Shown here piece after piece: positions 7,787 through 16,091 of a stretch of DNA of 32,063 nucleotides. Source of the stretch: CAG-390 sp045543615 (GTDB lineage Bacteria; Bacillota; Clostridia; Oscillospirales; CAG-272). The position numbers and the translations under genes were made by a program. The notes beneath the pieces were generated by a model, which saw nothing but the letters and a program-made list of their open reading frames with translations, was not told where the DNA came from and did no database searches. Location of the stretch: the NCBI GenBank assembly GCA_045543615.1, contig JAZPXL010000026.1:1-32063 (forward strand), written 5' to 3'. Positions within the stretch are counted from its first letter, which is position 1. Every line of letters begins with the position of its first letter.

Positions 7787-10700
7787 TGGATAACGAAGAA
7801 AAGGTACAGAGTACATCGACAGAAAAGCCCTCCACTGCAAGCGTTGTCGACAAAACTGCTGCTGAAAAGCGAGCAGAAGCGAGGGCGGCGAGAAAAGAAA
7901 AAAGAAGACAGAAAAAAGAGGTTCGCCGACTTCGCCGTGAATATGAGGAGCGCAAAAAGCGAGTTCCTCAACATAAAAAACCGATAATCTGTCCCCCGGA
8001 TTGCTCCGATGCATCAAATAAGATGGTTGTGTGGGGATATATAATTCGTGCAGTTGTCATTTTTGTGGCTGTGCTTGCGCTTTCGTTCTTCGTAAGCGAG
8101 GCGTTTGGCTTTGATATGGCATATCTGAGCGATATAGGCAATCTCTCATCAGCTGACGAGTACAAGGGCGTGCTTGCAGGCGCAGGCATAGGCTTTTTGG
8201 CTCTTTGGTCACTTGTGTTCGTTGCGATATTTACCCTCTCCTCGCTCATAAAGAGAGGATATCTCATCGGAGTGCCACTGTCAATTTTGATAGCTCTGGC
8301 ATTTACTCTGCCAAATCCCATACAGACCGTATATGAGGCAGCCCTTACCACCTACAACGGTGCGCTTGGACATATGCAGTTTATGGGCTTTTACGGATAC
8401 GGCAAATATGTAGTAGAGGTTACACAGACAACGGGCAGTCCTGAGAAGCTTGTGCGAGTAGTGCTCGTCTTCTTTGTACTGCTTACAGCGGCGATTTTCA
8501 CTCCAAGCCTTATTCGCAGAGTGAAAATAGTAGCTCCTGCAATATTTGCAACACTCGTCCTTGTCGGCGTGTTTATGTTCAACCTCTCACGCTCAAATTG
8601 GGCGATAACGCTGATTATTGCATCGTTCTCGGCAATTATTGTAATGAGCGTTTACGATAAGCTGTATATAGCCAAGCCAAAGGCAGATGAGTATGACTCA
8701 ACGGACAATATCTTTGGTGAGGTCGAGCCTCCACCAATGCCCGAGAGGGTTGTATCGAAAAAGGCAAAGCGACAGGAAAGACGGCTTCTGCGTGAGCAGA
8801 GACGTGCAGAGAAGAAGGCACGAAGAAAAGCCAAAAAGACTCAGACTGTCGAAGAGGAGCTGACGGATTATTTCGCAGATCCTGCGGCAGGACGAGAAAA
8901 GAAGAAGAAGGTGCGTCTCACACCCGAACAGAAGAAGGCGGCACGGGCAGAGAGAGAGGAAGCTCGCCGCAAGAAGAAAGAGGAGCGCAACGCCGACCGT
9001 GCTGCGATGGGCAAGGTACACGCCTTCAGAAGAGGAAGACTTACAAGAAGTGCCGCGATGGGTGGCTTTGCAGGAGCAGGCGCGATGGTACTTGCGCTTG
9101 TTATGCTGTTCTTCCCGACACTGACGGTTAGTGGTAGCTTTGAAACCATCGACGCCATTGACAATAAGATGGACTATTACCGTGACTATATCACGGCACT
9201 TATGATGGGTGATGATCCTGCACTTGATACGCTTGCGTATGAGGGAGACGACAGGAATTTTGCACCTCGTACAACCGATGCAAGCCCACGCTATTATAGT
9301 GGTAGACCACTTATAACGGTGGAGTCGAACTTTGGCTACAATACATATCTCAGAGGCTGGGTAGGAACAACATACAGCGACGGTGCGTGGAATACGGCAA
9401 AGCCGTACAGCGACACCTACGAGAGATATCGTTATCTGTTTGGAACAACAACAGATCCGTCTGAGACGATATATCACAAGTTTTTTAACGTGCTTGCGTC
9501 AGAGGATATGCCCGAATACGAGTACGATTATACCTCAAAGACAAAGAGGCTTGAAAAATACGGCTTTGGTATTACACAGGTCAATATGCTTCGTGACAAT
9601 AGCTTTTCGTCACGCACTCTCTATATGCCATCACAGAATATTTTAAGAGATGTAAGTGGTGGCTCGCAATACCTGCGAAGCTTTGGAGGTGCGAGCGAGG
9701 GCAATATCTCCTACGCAAATTTCTTTGACGGAATATACACAAGCTATCGTGCCGGTCTGCTCACCGATGAGGGATACGCTACCGTTGCGATGCTGCAGAA
9801 TATGAAGAGCGAGGCGTTCTATTACAATATCGCAGACCTTATAATCGAGCTCAATACCGAGAGATACGCAATAAATAAGGGCGTAAATCAGAAGATGGAT
9901 GGTAGTGGCAAGGTTGTAAACGAGCTGAGATACGCCGACGGAAGCAAGATCAATTACACAGTTTTCGAGGACACAGCGTCGGGTGCAACGATAATCAAGA
10001 TGCCCGTGGAGAACGGCACAGCCGTTTATACCTGCAAGGACGGCGAGATTACAAGGTCAATGGAGGACTACGAAGAGGTGCTTGACGACGAAGGCAATCC
10101 CATAAAGCTCTACGCACCGCCTCTTCCTCTGGCAGTTCGCTATTTCGAGCTTATGACGAGTGCAGAGAAACAGGAATACCTGACGCTTCTGCGCTATATC
10201 GACCTCTACACACCCTATGTCTACAATACATATATGGAAAAGTCGGACTCGACCATTATAAAGGAGCTCTGCGAGAAGATAATCTCCGAGGCAACTGTTG
10301 AGAAATATGTTGAGGACGAGAACGGTATTACACACCTGACAGCCGTTCCGATCGATCTCTCAAAGGCTATGGGCAAGTCAACATACAGGGAGACATCGGA
10401 CGGTGAGCACGTATTGCTCACAGCCGTTACCGATGGCGATGTTTACAAGCAACGCCACGAGCTTGTAATGGAGGTAATTGATTACCTGACCGATGAGGAA
10501 AACTTTACATATACACTCAGTCCCACAAAGGAAACAGACCCAAGTCTTGACGGAGTGGAAAACTTCCTGACGGTTACAAAGGAGGGCTATTGCGTGCAGT
10601 TTGCGTCAGCGGCAGCTCTGCTTATCCGTGAAGCAGGTATTCCTGTTCGTTACGTTGAGGGTTATCTTGCAACCGACTTCGTTTCCAATAATAAGGACGG

Positions 10701-11514
10701 GGCTGCAGGCAGATACATCACAACGGTAAAGGACTGGAACGAGCACGCCTGGATCGAGGTCTGGTATGACGGACTTGGATGGATTCAGTATGAGACTACA
10801 CCCGTCTTCTATGATGACTATTACGATGTAGGCTCATCCTCTTCAAGCGACATCAATCGTCCTTGGGAAGATGATGAAGAAGAGGAAGAGGAAAAAGAGG
10901 AAGATCCCTTCGACGGACTTACCGATTATGAGATAGAACAGCTCATAAAGGAGCAAGAAGAGGCAGCGAGACGAGAGCTTATCAAGAAGATTATTATCTA
11001 CACATCGGTAAGCATAGTTGTAATTTCACTTCTGGTGATCTTCTTTGCACTTGTTTGGCGCAGAGCAAGACGGCTGCAAAGAGGTAGGGACGAATTGCTT
11101 GATGCACTTACGGCAACCAAGAATAAGGACGCAGAGATACCCGACAGAGAGAGCATACGCCGCATAAGCGAGATGATAAGCAGACTCTTGAGCGAATGCA
11201 AGCTCTCACCACGCATAGGCGAATTCCGTGAGGAATATGCTCTGAGAATTGCAAGAGAATGCTCAGGCGCACTCTCAAGACCGGCAGCAAGCGAGAAGCT
11301 CAGCGGATTTGAGGCTGAGACGAGCATTGTTCGTGAGCGTGACGTGCTTGCGATGTTTGATGCGCTTGCAGCTGAGGAGTTTGGTAACGGCGCACCTGTG
11401 GCGTCAATGCCCACGATGGCGAAATTCTATCGCCGTGTCTATGCAAGTACATATCGCAGACGTGTAAATATCTTCCGTAAGATCTATCTCTATTTCGTCA
11501 AGGGCGAAATGTAA
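7786..11514 (+). CDS. large membrane-bound transglutaminase-like protein (TgpA type)
   Basis: The 1242-residue protein has a basic N-terminal tail (1-70), about six membrane helices (80-300), a long cytoplasmic stretch very rich in Lys, Arg and Glu (about 310-425), a seventh helix (about 428-448), a large extracytoplasmic region with the transglutaminase core, another helix (about 1066-1090) and a C-terminal cytoplasmic DUF4129-like tail. Catalytic residues fit Cys936 (EGYCVQFA), His987 (NEHAWIEVW) and an acidic third residue, Glu1003 (YETTP), where many relatives have Asp. An acidic run (EEEEEKEE) precedes the last helix. ATG at 7786 overlaps the DUF58 stop; a TTG at 7783 is also compatible with the GGGAGG at 7771-7776. 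With MoxR and DUF58 it forms a known module, probably acting on the cell envelope; the substrate is unknown and the enzyme may be a protease rather than a crosslinker. Confidence 0.92.
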   Translation: MDNEEKVQSTSTEKPSTASVVDKTAAEKRAEARAARKEKRRQKKEVRRLRREYEERKKRVPQHKKPIICPPDCSDASNKMVVWGYIIRAVVIFVAVLALSFFVSEAFGFDMAYLSDIGNLSSADEYKGVLAGAGIGFLALWSLVFVAIFTLSSLIKRGYLIGVPLSILIALAFTLPNPIQTVYEAALTTYNGALGHMQFMGFYGYGKYVVEVTQTTGSPEKLVRVVLVFFVLLTAAIFTPSLIRRVKIVAPAIFATLVLVGVFMFNLSRSNWAITLIIASFSAIIVMSVYDKLYIAKPKADEYDSTDNIFGEVEPPPMPERVVSKKAKRQERRLLREQRRAEKKARRKAKKTQTVEEELTDYFADPAAGREKKKKVRLTPEQKKAARAEREEARRKKKEERNADRAAMGKVHAFRRGRLTRSAAMGGFAGAGAMVLALVMLFFPTLTVSGSFETIDAIDNKMDYYRDYITALMMGDDPALDTLAYEGDDRNFAPRTTDASPRYYSGRPLITVESNFGYNTYLRGWVGTTYSDGAWNTAKPYSDTYERYRYLFGTTTDPSETIYHKFFNVLASEDMPEYEYDYTSKTKRLEKYGFGITQVNMLRDNSFSSRTLYMPSQNILRDVSGGSQYLRSFGGASEGNISYANFFDGIYTSYRAGLLTDEGYATVAMLQNMKSEAFYYNIADLIIELNTERYAINKGVNQKMDGSGKVVNELRYADGSKINYTVFEDTASGATIIKMPVENGTAVYTCKDGEITRSMEDYEEVLDDEGNPIKLYAPPLPLAVRYFELMTSAEKQEYLTLLRYIDLYTPYVYNTYMEKSDSTIIKELCEKIISEATVEKYVEDENGITHLTAVPIDLSKAMGKSTYRETSDGEHVLLTAVTDGDVYKQRHELVMEVIDYLTDEENFTYTLSPTKETDPSLDGVENFLTVTKEGYCVQFASAAALLIREAGIPVRYVEGYLATDFVSNNKDGAAGRYITTVKDWNEHAWIEVWYDGLGWIQYETTPVFYDDYYDVGSSSSSDINRPWEDDEEEEEEKEEDPFDGLTDYEIEQLIKEQEEAARRELIKKIIIYTSVSIVVISLLVIFFALVWRRARRLQRGRDELLDALTATKNKDAEIPDRESIRRISEMISRLLSECKLSPRIGEFREEYALRIARECSGALSRPAASEKLSGFEAETSIVRERDVLAMFDALAAEEFGNGAPVASMPTMAKFYRRVYASTYRRRVNIFRKIYLYFVKGEM

Positions 11515-11533
11515 AACAAAAACAAAACAAAAA

Positions 11534-11569
11534 AGCTCTCCATCAAGGGTAAAGTCCTGATGGAGAGCT
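11534..11569. terminator. bidirectional terminator between transglutaminase and carD
   Basis: A 12-bp perfect stem (11534-11545 with 11558-11569) with a 12-nt loop separates two convergent genes. The A-rich run 11515-11534 provides the T-tract for the minus strand, and T-rich sequence follows on the plus strand from 11572. Confidence 0.88.
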
Positions 11570-11581
11570 GATATTTTATTT

Positions 11582-12094
11582 TTAAACTGCGCAGCTTTCT
11601 TCAAGCTTTTCGGAGATGAGCTTGTGGACTTCCTCGCGTGTTAGACCTAAAACAACGGAAAGCTCGCTGTACAGACATTTTTTAGCTGTATGCTCAAAAT
11701 CATTGTCGAGGTCGGGCAGACGACGGCGAGTGCGACGGAATTCGTCACGTCTTGCTTTGACAGTTTTGATGATTCGGATGAAATCGCGGGGGTCACCACT
11801 CTGGATAACATCACGGTAAGCGTCACGGCGACGCTTCTCAATTTCTACCTTGACCGGCTCATATTTTCCGAAGTCGAGCAGAATAGCCTCTGCCTCCTCC
11901 TTCGTAATGAGAGTTCTCATAACGACGTGCTCGTTTTCAACAGGGGTGTAGATTACAAGGTTGGCGTTGTCGGAGATGGGTGTCAAGGTATAAAATGTTC
12001 GGGTGTCGCTCTTGTCAAACGGAGAGGCGCATATTGCGCTGACGCTGCAAACCCCGTTGGTGCCATACACCATCATATCTCCTACATTAAACAT
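11582..12094 (-). CDS. CarD-family transcriptional regulator
   Basis: CarD-type proteins bind the RNA polymerase beta subunit through an N-terminal Tudor-like domain and stabilise open promoter complexes. The N-terminus (MFNVGDMMVYGTNGVCSV...FYTLTP) matches the RNA polymerase interaction domain, and the basic helical C-terminal part (about 75-165, RRDEFRRTRRRLPD) matches the DNA-contacting domain. The 170-residue length is usual for the family. AAAGGAG lies upstream of the ATG with slightly long spacing. The gene has a perfect-consensus promoter. In mycobacteria CarD acts on rRNA promoters; whether this protein does so here is inference. Confidence 0.9.
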   Translation of the reverse strand: MFNVGDMMVYGTNGVCSVSAICASPFDKSDTRTFYTLTPISDNANLVIYTPVENEHVVMRTLITKEEAEAILLDFGKYEPVKVEIEKRRRDAYRDVIQSGDPRDFIRIIKTVKARRDEFRRTRRRLPDLDNDFEHTAKKCLYSELSVVLGLTREEVHKLISEKLEESCAV

Positions 12095-12151
12095 TTTTCC
12101 ACTCTCTCTCCTTTTGCGATGCTGAAATATAAACTGAATTTATATACATAT

Positions 12152-12180
12152 ATTATACACTAAAAAATGCTATTTGTCAA
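12152..12180 (-). promoter_or_regulatory. perfect-consensus promoter of carD
   Basis: On the minus strand TTGACA (12175-12180) is exactly 17 nt from TATAAT (12152-12157). The leader is about 50 nt. It lies just downstream of ruvX, which has no evident terminator, so read-through from ruvX into carD is possible as well. Confidence 0.82.
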
Positions 12181-12234
12181 ATAAATTGTTCGAAATTCTC
12201 AAAAAAAGTTTACAATCTGATTAATAATTCTATC

Positions 12235-12702
12235 TTAAGTAATGTTCTTAAGACGGTCGAGAGTGTTCTGCAAAATGATTTCGGCAGAGAGGCTGTCGAT
12301 GACGTTTTTTCTCTTTCCGCCTCTTGTGTCGGTGGCGTTGAGGTAGCGTGATGCGGCAACCGTGGTAAGCCTTTCGTCCGTCATCATAACGGGTAGAGAG
12401 GAAACACGGCAGAGCGTCAGGGCAAAATCACGGCAACGCTCAGCTCTTGCGCCCTCGCTTCCGTCCATATTGCGAGGAAGACCGACAACTGCGGCAACAG
12501 CACCGTTCTCCTTGGCTATGCGAGCGACCTCGGCGGCAGTTTTGTCGATGCCACCAACACGGCAGATGCCGATGCCCGACGCCAAAAAGCGCGAGGCGTC
12601 GCTGATGGCAAGCCCTGTGCGTGCCTCGCCAAAATCAACGGATATGATGCGACCACGTGTTTTGGCAATATCACTTATATCGGAAATTCTGACTTCATCC
12701 AT
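12235..12702 (-). CDS. ruvX: RuvX/YqgF-type nuclease (putative Holliday junction resolvase, pre-16S rRNA processing)
   Basis: The 155-residue protein has the RNase H-like fold of YqgF/RuvX. The first catalytic strand is ISVDFGEARTGLAISD (Asp23), the middle motif is VVGLPRNMDGSEG, and the DERLTT motif (TDERLTTVAA) and a late Asp (NVIDSLSA) complete the active site. The family processes the 5' end of 16S rRNA in Escherichia coli and has been linked to Holliday junctions. The N-terminus is about 15 residues longer than usual, but the start is supported by GGGAG 8 nt upstream. It is divergent from the flavin reductase-like gene. Confidence 0.92.
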   Translation of the reverse strand: MDEVRISDISDIAKTRGRIISVDFGEARTGLAISDASRFLASGIGICRVGGIDKTAAEVARIAKENGAVAAVVGLPRNMDGSEGARAERCRDFALTLCRVSSLPVMMTDERLTTVAASRYLNATDTRGGKRKNVIDSLSAEIILQNTLDRLKNIT

Positions 12703-12758
12703 ATTGTTCTCCCAAGACCCCGAAGCTTGTTTGGGGCAAAATTTAAATATACAATTAA

Positions 12759-12788
12759 ATTATATCATTTTGAGGGCGTATTTGTCAA
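12759..12788 (-). promoter_or_regulatory. ruvX promoter
   Basis: On the minus strand TTGACA (12783-12788), an 18-nt spacer and TATAAT (12759-12764) with extended -10 TG. It lies back to back with the plus-strand promoter at 12817. Confidence 0.78.
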
Positions 12789-12816
12789 TAAGCCTTGCCT
12801 GTTTTTTGAGTGTGTG

Positions 12817-12845
12817 TTGACAAAATGGGGAAAGTGATGTAAAAT
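12817..12845 (+). promoter_or_regulatory. promoter of the flavin reductase-like gene
   Basis: TTGACA (12817-12822), a 17-nt spacer and TAAAAT (12840-12845). The transcript would start near 12852, giving a leader of about 47 nt that contains the hairpin described next. Confidence 0.75.
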
Positions 12846-12866
12846 AAGAGCGTAAGACAAAAGAAA

Positions 12867-12886
12867 ACAAGTGGTGCGCCACTTGT
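12867..12886 (+). promoter_or_regulatory. leader hairpin directly before a ribosome binding site
   Basis: ACAAGTGG and CCACTTGT form an 8-bp perfect stem with loop TGCG. The stem ends two bases before the GGAGAG that serves the flavin reductase-like gene at 12899. No T-tract follows, so it is not a terminator; it could affect translation or mRNA stability. Confidence 0.6.
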
Positions 12887-12898
12887 ACGGAGAGAAAA

Positions 12899-13489
12899 AT
12901 GCCAAAGGTTGAATGGAAGGGTGGTGCGCTGCTTGCACCTCTGCCCGCTGTTATAGTAACATCAAAAAGAGAGGGAGAGAGAGCAAATGCTCTGACGGTT
13001 GCGTGGTGTGGTATCATAAGCACGCATCCACCAAGACTTTATATATCGTTGCGCCCAAGCCGTCATTCGTACGGAATTATCAAGGAGAGTGGCGAGTTTG
13101 CAGTAAATCTTGTACCCGTTTCGCTTGTTAGGGCAGCCGACACCTGTGGCGTGCTGACAGGAAAAAAGGTAGATAAGATAGAGAAATGCCACCTTGCGCT
13201 TGCAGATTCGTTTGCAATATCTGCTCCATCGATAGCCTCCTCGCCTCTGACACTTGAATGCCGTGTCTGCGAGATATTGCCACAAGGCTCGCACGATATG
13301 TTCATAGCCGATATTGTCGCTACTGCAGTTGACGAGAGCCTTATTGACGAGAGTGGTGCGCTGAAGCTTTCAAAGGCAAATCTTTCTGCGTTTGCACACG
13401 GAGAATATTTCGAGCTTGGACGGGTTGTCGGCTCGTTTGGATACTCCGTAAGAAAAAAGAAAAAGAATAAAAAGACGGGCGAAAAATAA
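12899..13489 (+). CDS. flavin reductase-like (flavoredoxin-type) FMN-binding protein
   Basis: The 196-residue cytosolic protein has the split-barrel fold of the flavin reductase domain. The N-terminal half shows the family pattern (LAPLPAVIVTSKREGERANALTVAWCGIIS, then PPRLYISLRPSRHSY and FAVNLV), which lines the FMN site. Relatives shuttle electrons between ferredoxin-like donors and reductases in anaerobes or reduce free flavin; the partner here cannot be read from sequence. The C-terminus is unusually basic (KKKKNKKTGEK). GGAGAG precedes the ATG. It is a single-gene unit with its own promoter and terminator. Confidence 0.86.
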   Translation: MPKVEWKGGALLAPLPAVIVTSKREGERANALTVAWCGIISTHPPRLYISLRPSRHSYGIIKESGEFAVNLVPVSLVRAADTCGVLTGKKVDKIEKCHLALADSFAISAPSIASSPLTLECRVCEILPQGSHDMFIADIVATAVDESLIDESGALKLSKANLSAFAHGEYFELGRVVGSFGYSVRKKKKNKKTGEK

Positions 13490-13493
13490 TAGA

Positions 13494-13528
13494 ACCGTGT
13501 GTGCCAAAGGCACACACGGTCTTTTTTT
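13494..13528. terminator. terminator between flavin reductase-like and SGNH genes
   Basis: A 12-bp perfect stem (13494-13505 with 13509-13520, loop AAA) is followed by seven T (13522-13528) on the plus strand. The T-tract overlaps the TAA of the convergent SGNH gene, so the two units share this element; on the minus strand the stem is followed by a T-rich stretch. Confidence 0.92.
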
Positions 13529-14471
13529 ATCTTCGTCCTTCGTTTAGGATGTAGTCACGCCAGATGGTGTAGCGTTTTGCGTAGAGGTGAACACCGTCAC
13601 CGGTAAAGGACGGATCGAGATTGCCCGTCGCATCGTCAAAGAGATGCTCGAATGCAAGATAGAACACAGTCTTGTTGTCTGCAAGAGATGCGATGCGTGC
13701 GTTGAGCAGATCGAGGTTCTTGTTGTTAAGACCGTACGTGTTTTGCGCCGACTTTGCAGCCGTAACGTGCATATTCGATTGAAGCATAATCTTTGCGTTT
13801 GGCTGATAAGCCTTGAGGTAATCCACGGCTGTGGCATAGGTGTTTGCTACGTAATCAATGCCGTAGCCAACCTCATTTACACCGAGCAGAACGTATATCT
13901 TTGTAAATTGCTTTGTGGAGAGAAGCTCTGTCAGGGTCATTGAGCCTGTGCCTGTCTCTGAGGGATTTGCTGAGAACATATTGAACACCGTCATCGAGGT
14001 GCGACCGAAATATGTTGCATCGGGTATCCTCGAATAGAGCCAGAAGCCGACGGTTCGTGAGTCACCAATAAACAGAGCATCCTTGAAATAGTCGGGGTCA
14101 GGCTCGGGGGTGGTGGTAGTTTCGTCTACGGGTGGTGTAGTTGTCTCGTCCACGGGAGGCGTTGTGTCATTACCCGTGGTATCGTCAGCCGTGGTGCTAT
14201 CCTCAGTTTCCGGTGGAGTGGGAGGCGTGGTTGTATCGTCACCACTGCTAACAGGTGGCAGAGGGGGCAGATCGGGGAGTACGACGGGTGGCAGAGTTTC
14301 CTCACCATCCCCACCCGAGAGGCTGTCCTGAATAAAGAGCATAAGCGACTCGATGGGGTTCTTTGCCCCTGCCCCGAAGACAAGGCCGAGTCCCAGAGCT
14401 ATAACTACCGTTATAATAAGACAGATGAACAAAAGACCCGAGTCGGCACTTTTTGGTGTATTCTTTTTCAT
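13527..14471 (-). CDS. membrane-anchored SGNH/GDSL-type hydrolase, partner of the MBOAT protein
   Basis: The 314-residue protein has one N-terminal membrane helix (about 13-35), a disordered Pro/Thr/Asp linker (about 55-128) and an extracytoplasmic SGNH domain. Visible motifs are block I FIGDSRTVG (Ser138), block III LLGVNEVG (Asn) and block V GDGVHL (Asp292, His295), so the catalytic set is complete. The linker contains a tandem repeat of PPVDETTT. It sits 36 nt downstream of the MBOAT gene. In such pairs the MBOAT protein moves an acyl group (usually acetyl) across the membrane and the SGNH protein transfers it to, or removes it from, a surface glycan. TAGGAAAG precedes the ATG. The acceptor polymer is unknown. 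Confidence 0.88.
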   Translation of the reverse strand: MKKNTPKSADSGLLFICLIITVVIALGLGLVFGAGAKNPIESLMLFIQDSLSGGDGEETLPPVVLPDLPPLPPVSSGDDTTTPPTPPETEDSTTADDTTGNDTTPPVDETTTPPVDETTTTPEPDPDYFKDALFIGDSRTVGFWLYSRIPDATYFGRTSMTVFNMFSANPSETGTGSMTLTELLSTKQFTKIYVLLGVNEVGYGIDYVANTYATAVDYLKAYQPNAKIMLQSNMHVTAAKSAQNTYGLNNKNLDLLNARIASLADNKTVFYLAFEHLFDDATGNLDPSFTGDGVHLYAKRYTIWRDYILNEGRR

Positions 14472-14507
14472 TTTTCTTTCCTAAAAGATATTTGATGGAC
14501 GGTTTTA

Positions 14508-15947
14508 TCAGAAATTTGTGTAGAGTGAGTTGTTGTTAGCTCCACAGGCTACCATATAAATGGAGTACCAGAAAATTGCGAGCATAATCGGAATGACTAT
14601 GGGGGGATATTTTCTCAGCTTCTCGAAAATTTTTCTCGGCAAGGGTGTGCAGAAGAGAATACCGAGCACAAGCCATACTCCGACACGTAGCAGAGGGGAG
14701 AGAAAATCTGTGCTGTTGACAAATTCCGATGAGCCGAAAATCGGGAACAGGCGCAAAAAGTATGTTCCAACATCGGAGAGAGTCGGGAGCTTGAATATCA
14801 CCCAAGACATAAGTATGACAAAGGGCGTATAAATATGACCGAGCACCTTGTTTTTGGTGATGAACGAAAGCACACCAAGACGCTCAAGTGCAGCAAAGAA
14901 GAAGAGGAAAAGTCCCCATACGAGATATTTGAGATTGCCACCGTCGGTGTGCCAGATGCCTGTTGCGATCCAAACGACAAGCATATTGAAGAGAATACGG
15001 ATGGTTGCAACACGGCTACCACCGAGTGGGAAATAGATGTTTTCCTTAAACCAATCTCCAAGACTGATTCTCCACCGTCTCCAAAACTCGCCAACCGAGA
15101 GTGAGATGTAGGGGTAGTTGAAATCAGGTGGAGTTATGTAACCAAGCATCTTGCCAAGACCTATTGCCATAAGCGAATATCCGTACGCCTCAATGAAGAG
15201 CTGGACGGCAAAGGTAATGATGCCAAGCCAAGCAAATGGAGTTGAGATAAATTCATAGCCGATGGTTTCAATTCCATAGGGCGGCTCTGTCCAAATGATG
15301 CCAAGACGGGTTGAGATGATAATATTGAGTCCAAGACCGATGATAAAATCATAAAGGCCATCGTTGATCATCGGAAGTGTGATCTTGCGAGAGCGCAGAT
15401 AGGGCAGAAAATCGGCATAGGTCTGAATAGGGCCAACGGTTATCTGCGGAAAGAGAGCAAAATACGCACCAAGGTCAATAACATTTCTCTCAGCTCTAAC
15501 CTTGCCTGTGTAAACCTCGGTAAGATAGGAGATGCACTTGAAGATGTAGTAGGAAAGGCCGAGAGGGAAGATGAGCGAGAGGGGAGCGAATGTGGAGGGC
15601 AGAAGGGCTGCAAACGCCGCACTCAGCGCACCTGCGTACTTAAAGAAGAGAAGGGACAGAGAGTTAAGCAGAACGCCTGTGGCAAGGCAGAGCTTGCGGG
15701 TGATGCCGTCCGTGTTCTCGATGAGAAGACCCAACGCAAAATTGATAAGTATCGCAATACCCAGTAGAAGCAGGCAGATAACAGCGTCACGGTCGTCGTA
15801 TGCCGAATTGAGCGAGACGGCAAAATAATAGAAAACAAAGCTACCTGCGAGAAGCACGCTGTTTTTGAACCTCGTCGGCGCAAAGGTGTGCGCAATCAGA
15901 AACAGAGGCAAAAATATAAATATAAATTCAAGACTGCAATAATTCAT
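14508..15947 (-). CDS. MBOAT-family O-acyltransferase
   Basis: This 479-residue polytopic membrane protein (about ten to twelve helices) belongs to the AlgI/DltB-like MBOAT family. The conserved signatures are VGEFWRRWRISLGDWFKENIYFPLGGSR and, about 40 residues later, the catalytic-histidine motif GIWHTDGGN with His333. It should accept an acyl group inside the cell and pass it to the outside, where the SGNH protein encoded next acts. It is not DltB by context, since no dlt genes are present. The ribosome binding site is weak (GGGTACTT), unlike most genes here. Confidence 0.92.
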   Translation of the reverse strand: MNYCSLEFIFIFLPLFLIAHTFAPTRFKNSVLLAGSFVFYYFAVSLNSAYDDRDAVICLLLLGIAILINFALGLLIENTDGITRKLCLATGVLLNSLSLLFFKYAGALSAAFAALLPSTFAPLSLIFPLGLSYYIFKCISYLTEVYTGKVRAERNVIDLGAYFALFPQITVGPIQTYADFLPYLRSRKITLPMINDGLYDFIIGLGLNIIISTRLGIIWTEPPYGIETIGYEFISTPFAWLGIITFAVQLFIEAYGYSLMAIGLGKMLGYITPPDFNYPYISLSVGEFWRRWRISLGDWFKENIYFPLGGSRVATIRILFNMLVVWIATGIWHTDGGNLKYLVWGLFLFFFAALERLGVLSFITKNKVLGHIYTPFVILMSWVIFKLPTLSDVGTYFLRLFPIFGSSEFVNSTDFLSPLLRVGVWLVLGILFCTPLPRKIFEKLRKYPPIVIPIMLAIFWYSIYMVACGANNNSLYTNF

Positions 15948-15992
15948 TTATAAGTACCCGAAAACCTGAATGTTAAAATACATAGATAAAAT

Positions 15993-16021
15993 ATTATAAC
16001 ATATATTTCGACATATTGCAA
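15993..16021 (-). promoter_or_regulatory. promoter of the MBOAT-SGNH operon
   Basis: On the minus strand TTGCAA (16016-16021), a 17-nt spacer and TATAAT (15993-15998), about 45 nt upstream of the MBOAT start. Confidence 0.7.
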
Positions 16022-16043
16022 CTAAAAATGAGGATTTGCAAAT

Positions 16044-16078
16044 AAAAAAGGCTTCCGAGGAAAAGACCCTCGAAAGCC
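16044..16078 (-). terminator. terminator of the perR-rubrerythrin operon
   Basis: A stem of 5 + 5 bp with one C-A mismatch (16050-16060 with 16068-16078) is followed on the minus strand by T (plus-strand A at 16044-16049). It lies 13 bases after the rubrerythrin stop codon. Confidence 0.85.
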
Positions 16079-16091
16079 ATACGGTTTATAA

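Noticed and set aside
8698..9477. Minus-strand frame of 259 codons inside the transglutaminase gene
   Set aside because: It is the mirror of the Lys/Arg/Glu-rich insert, which yields Leu/Ser/Cys-rich antisense translation.
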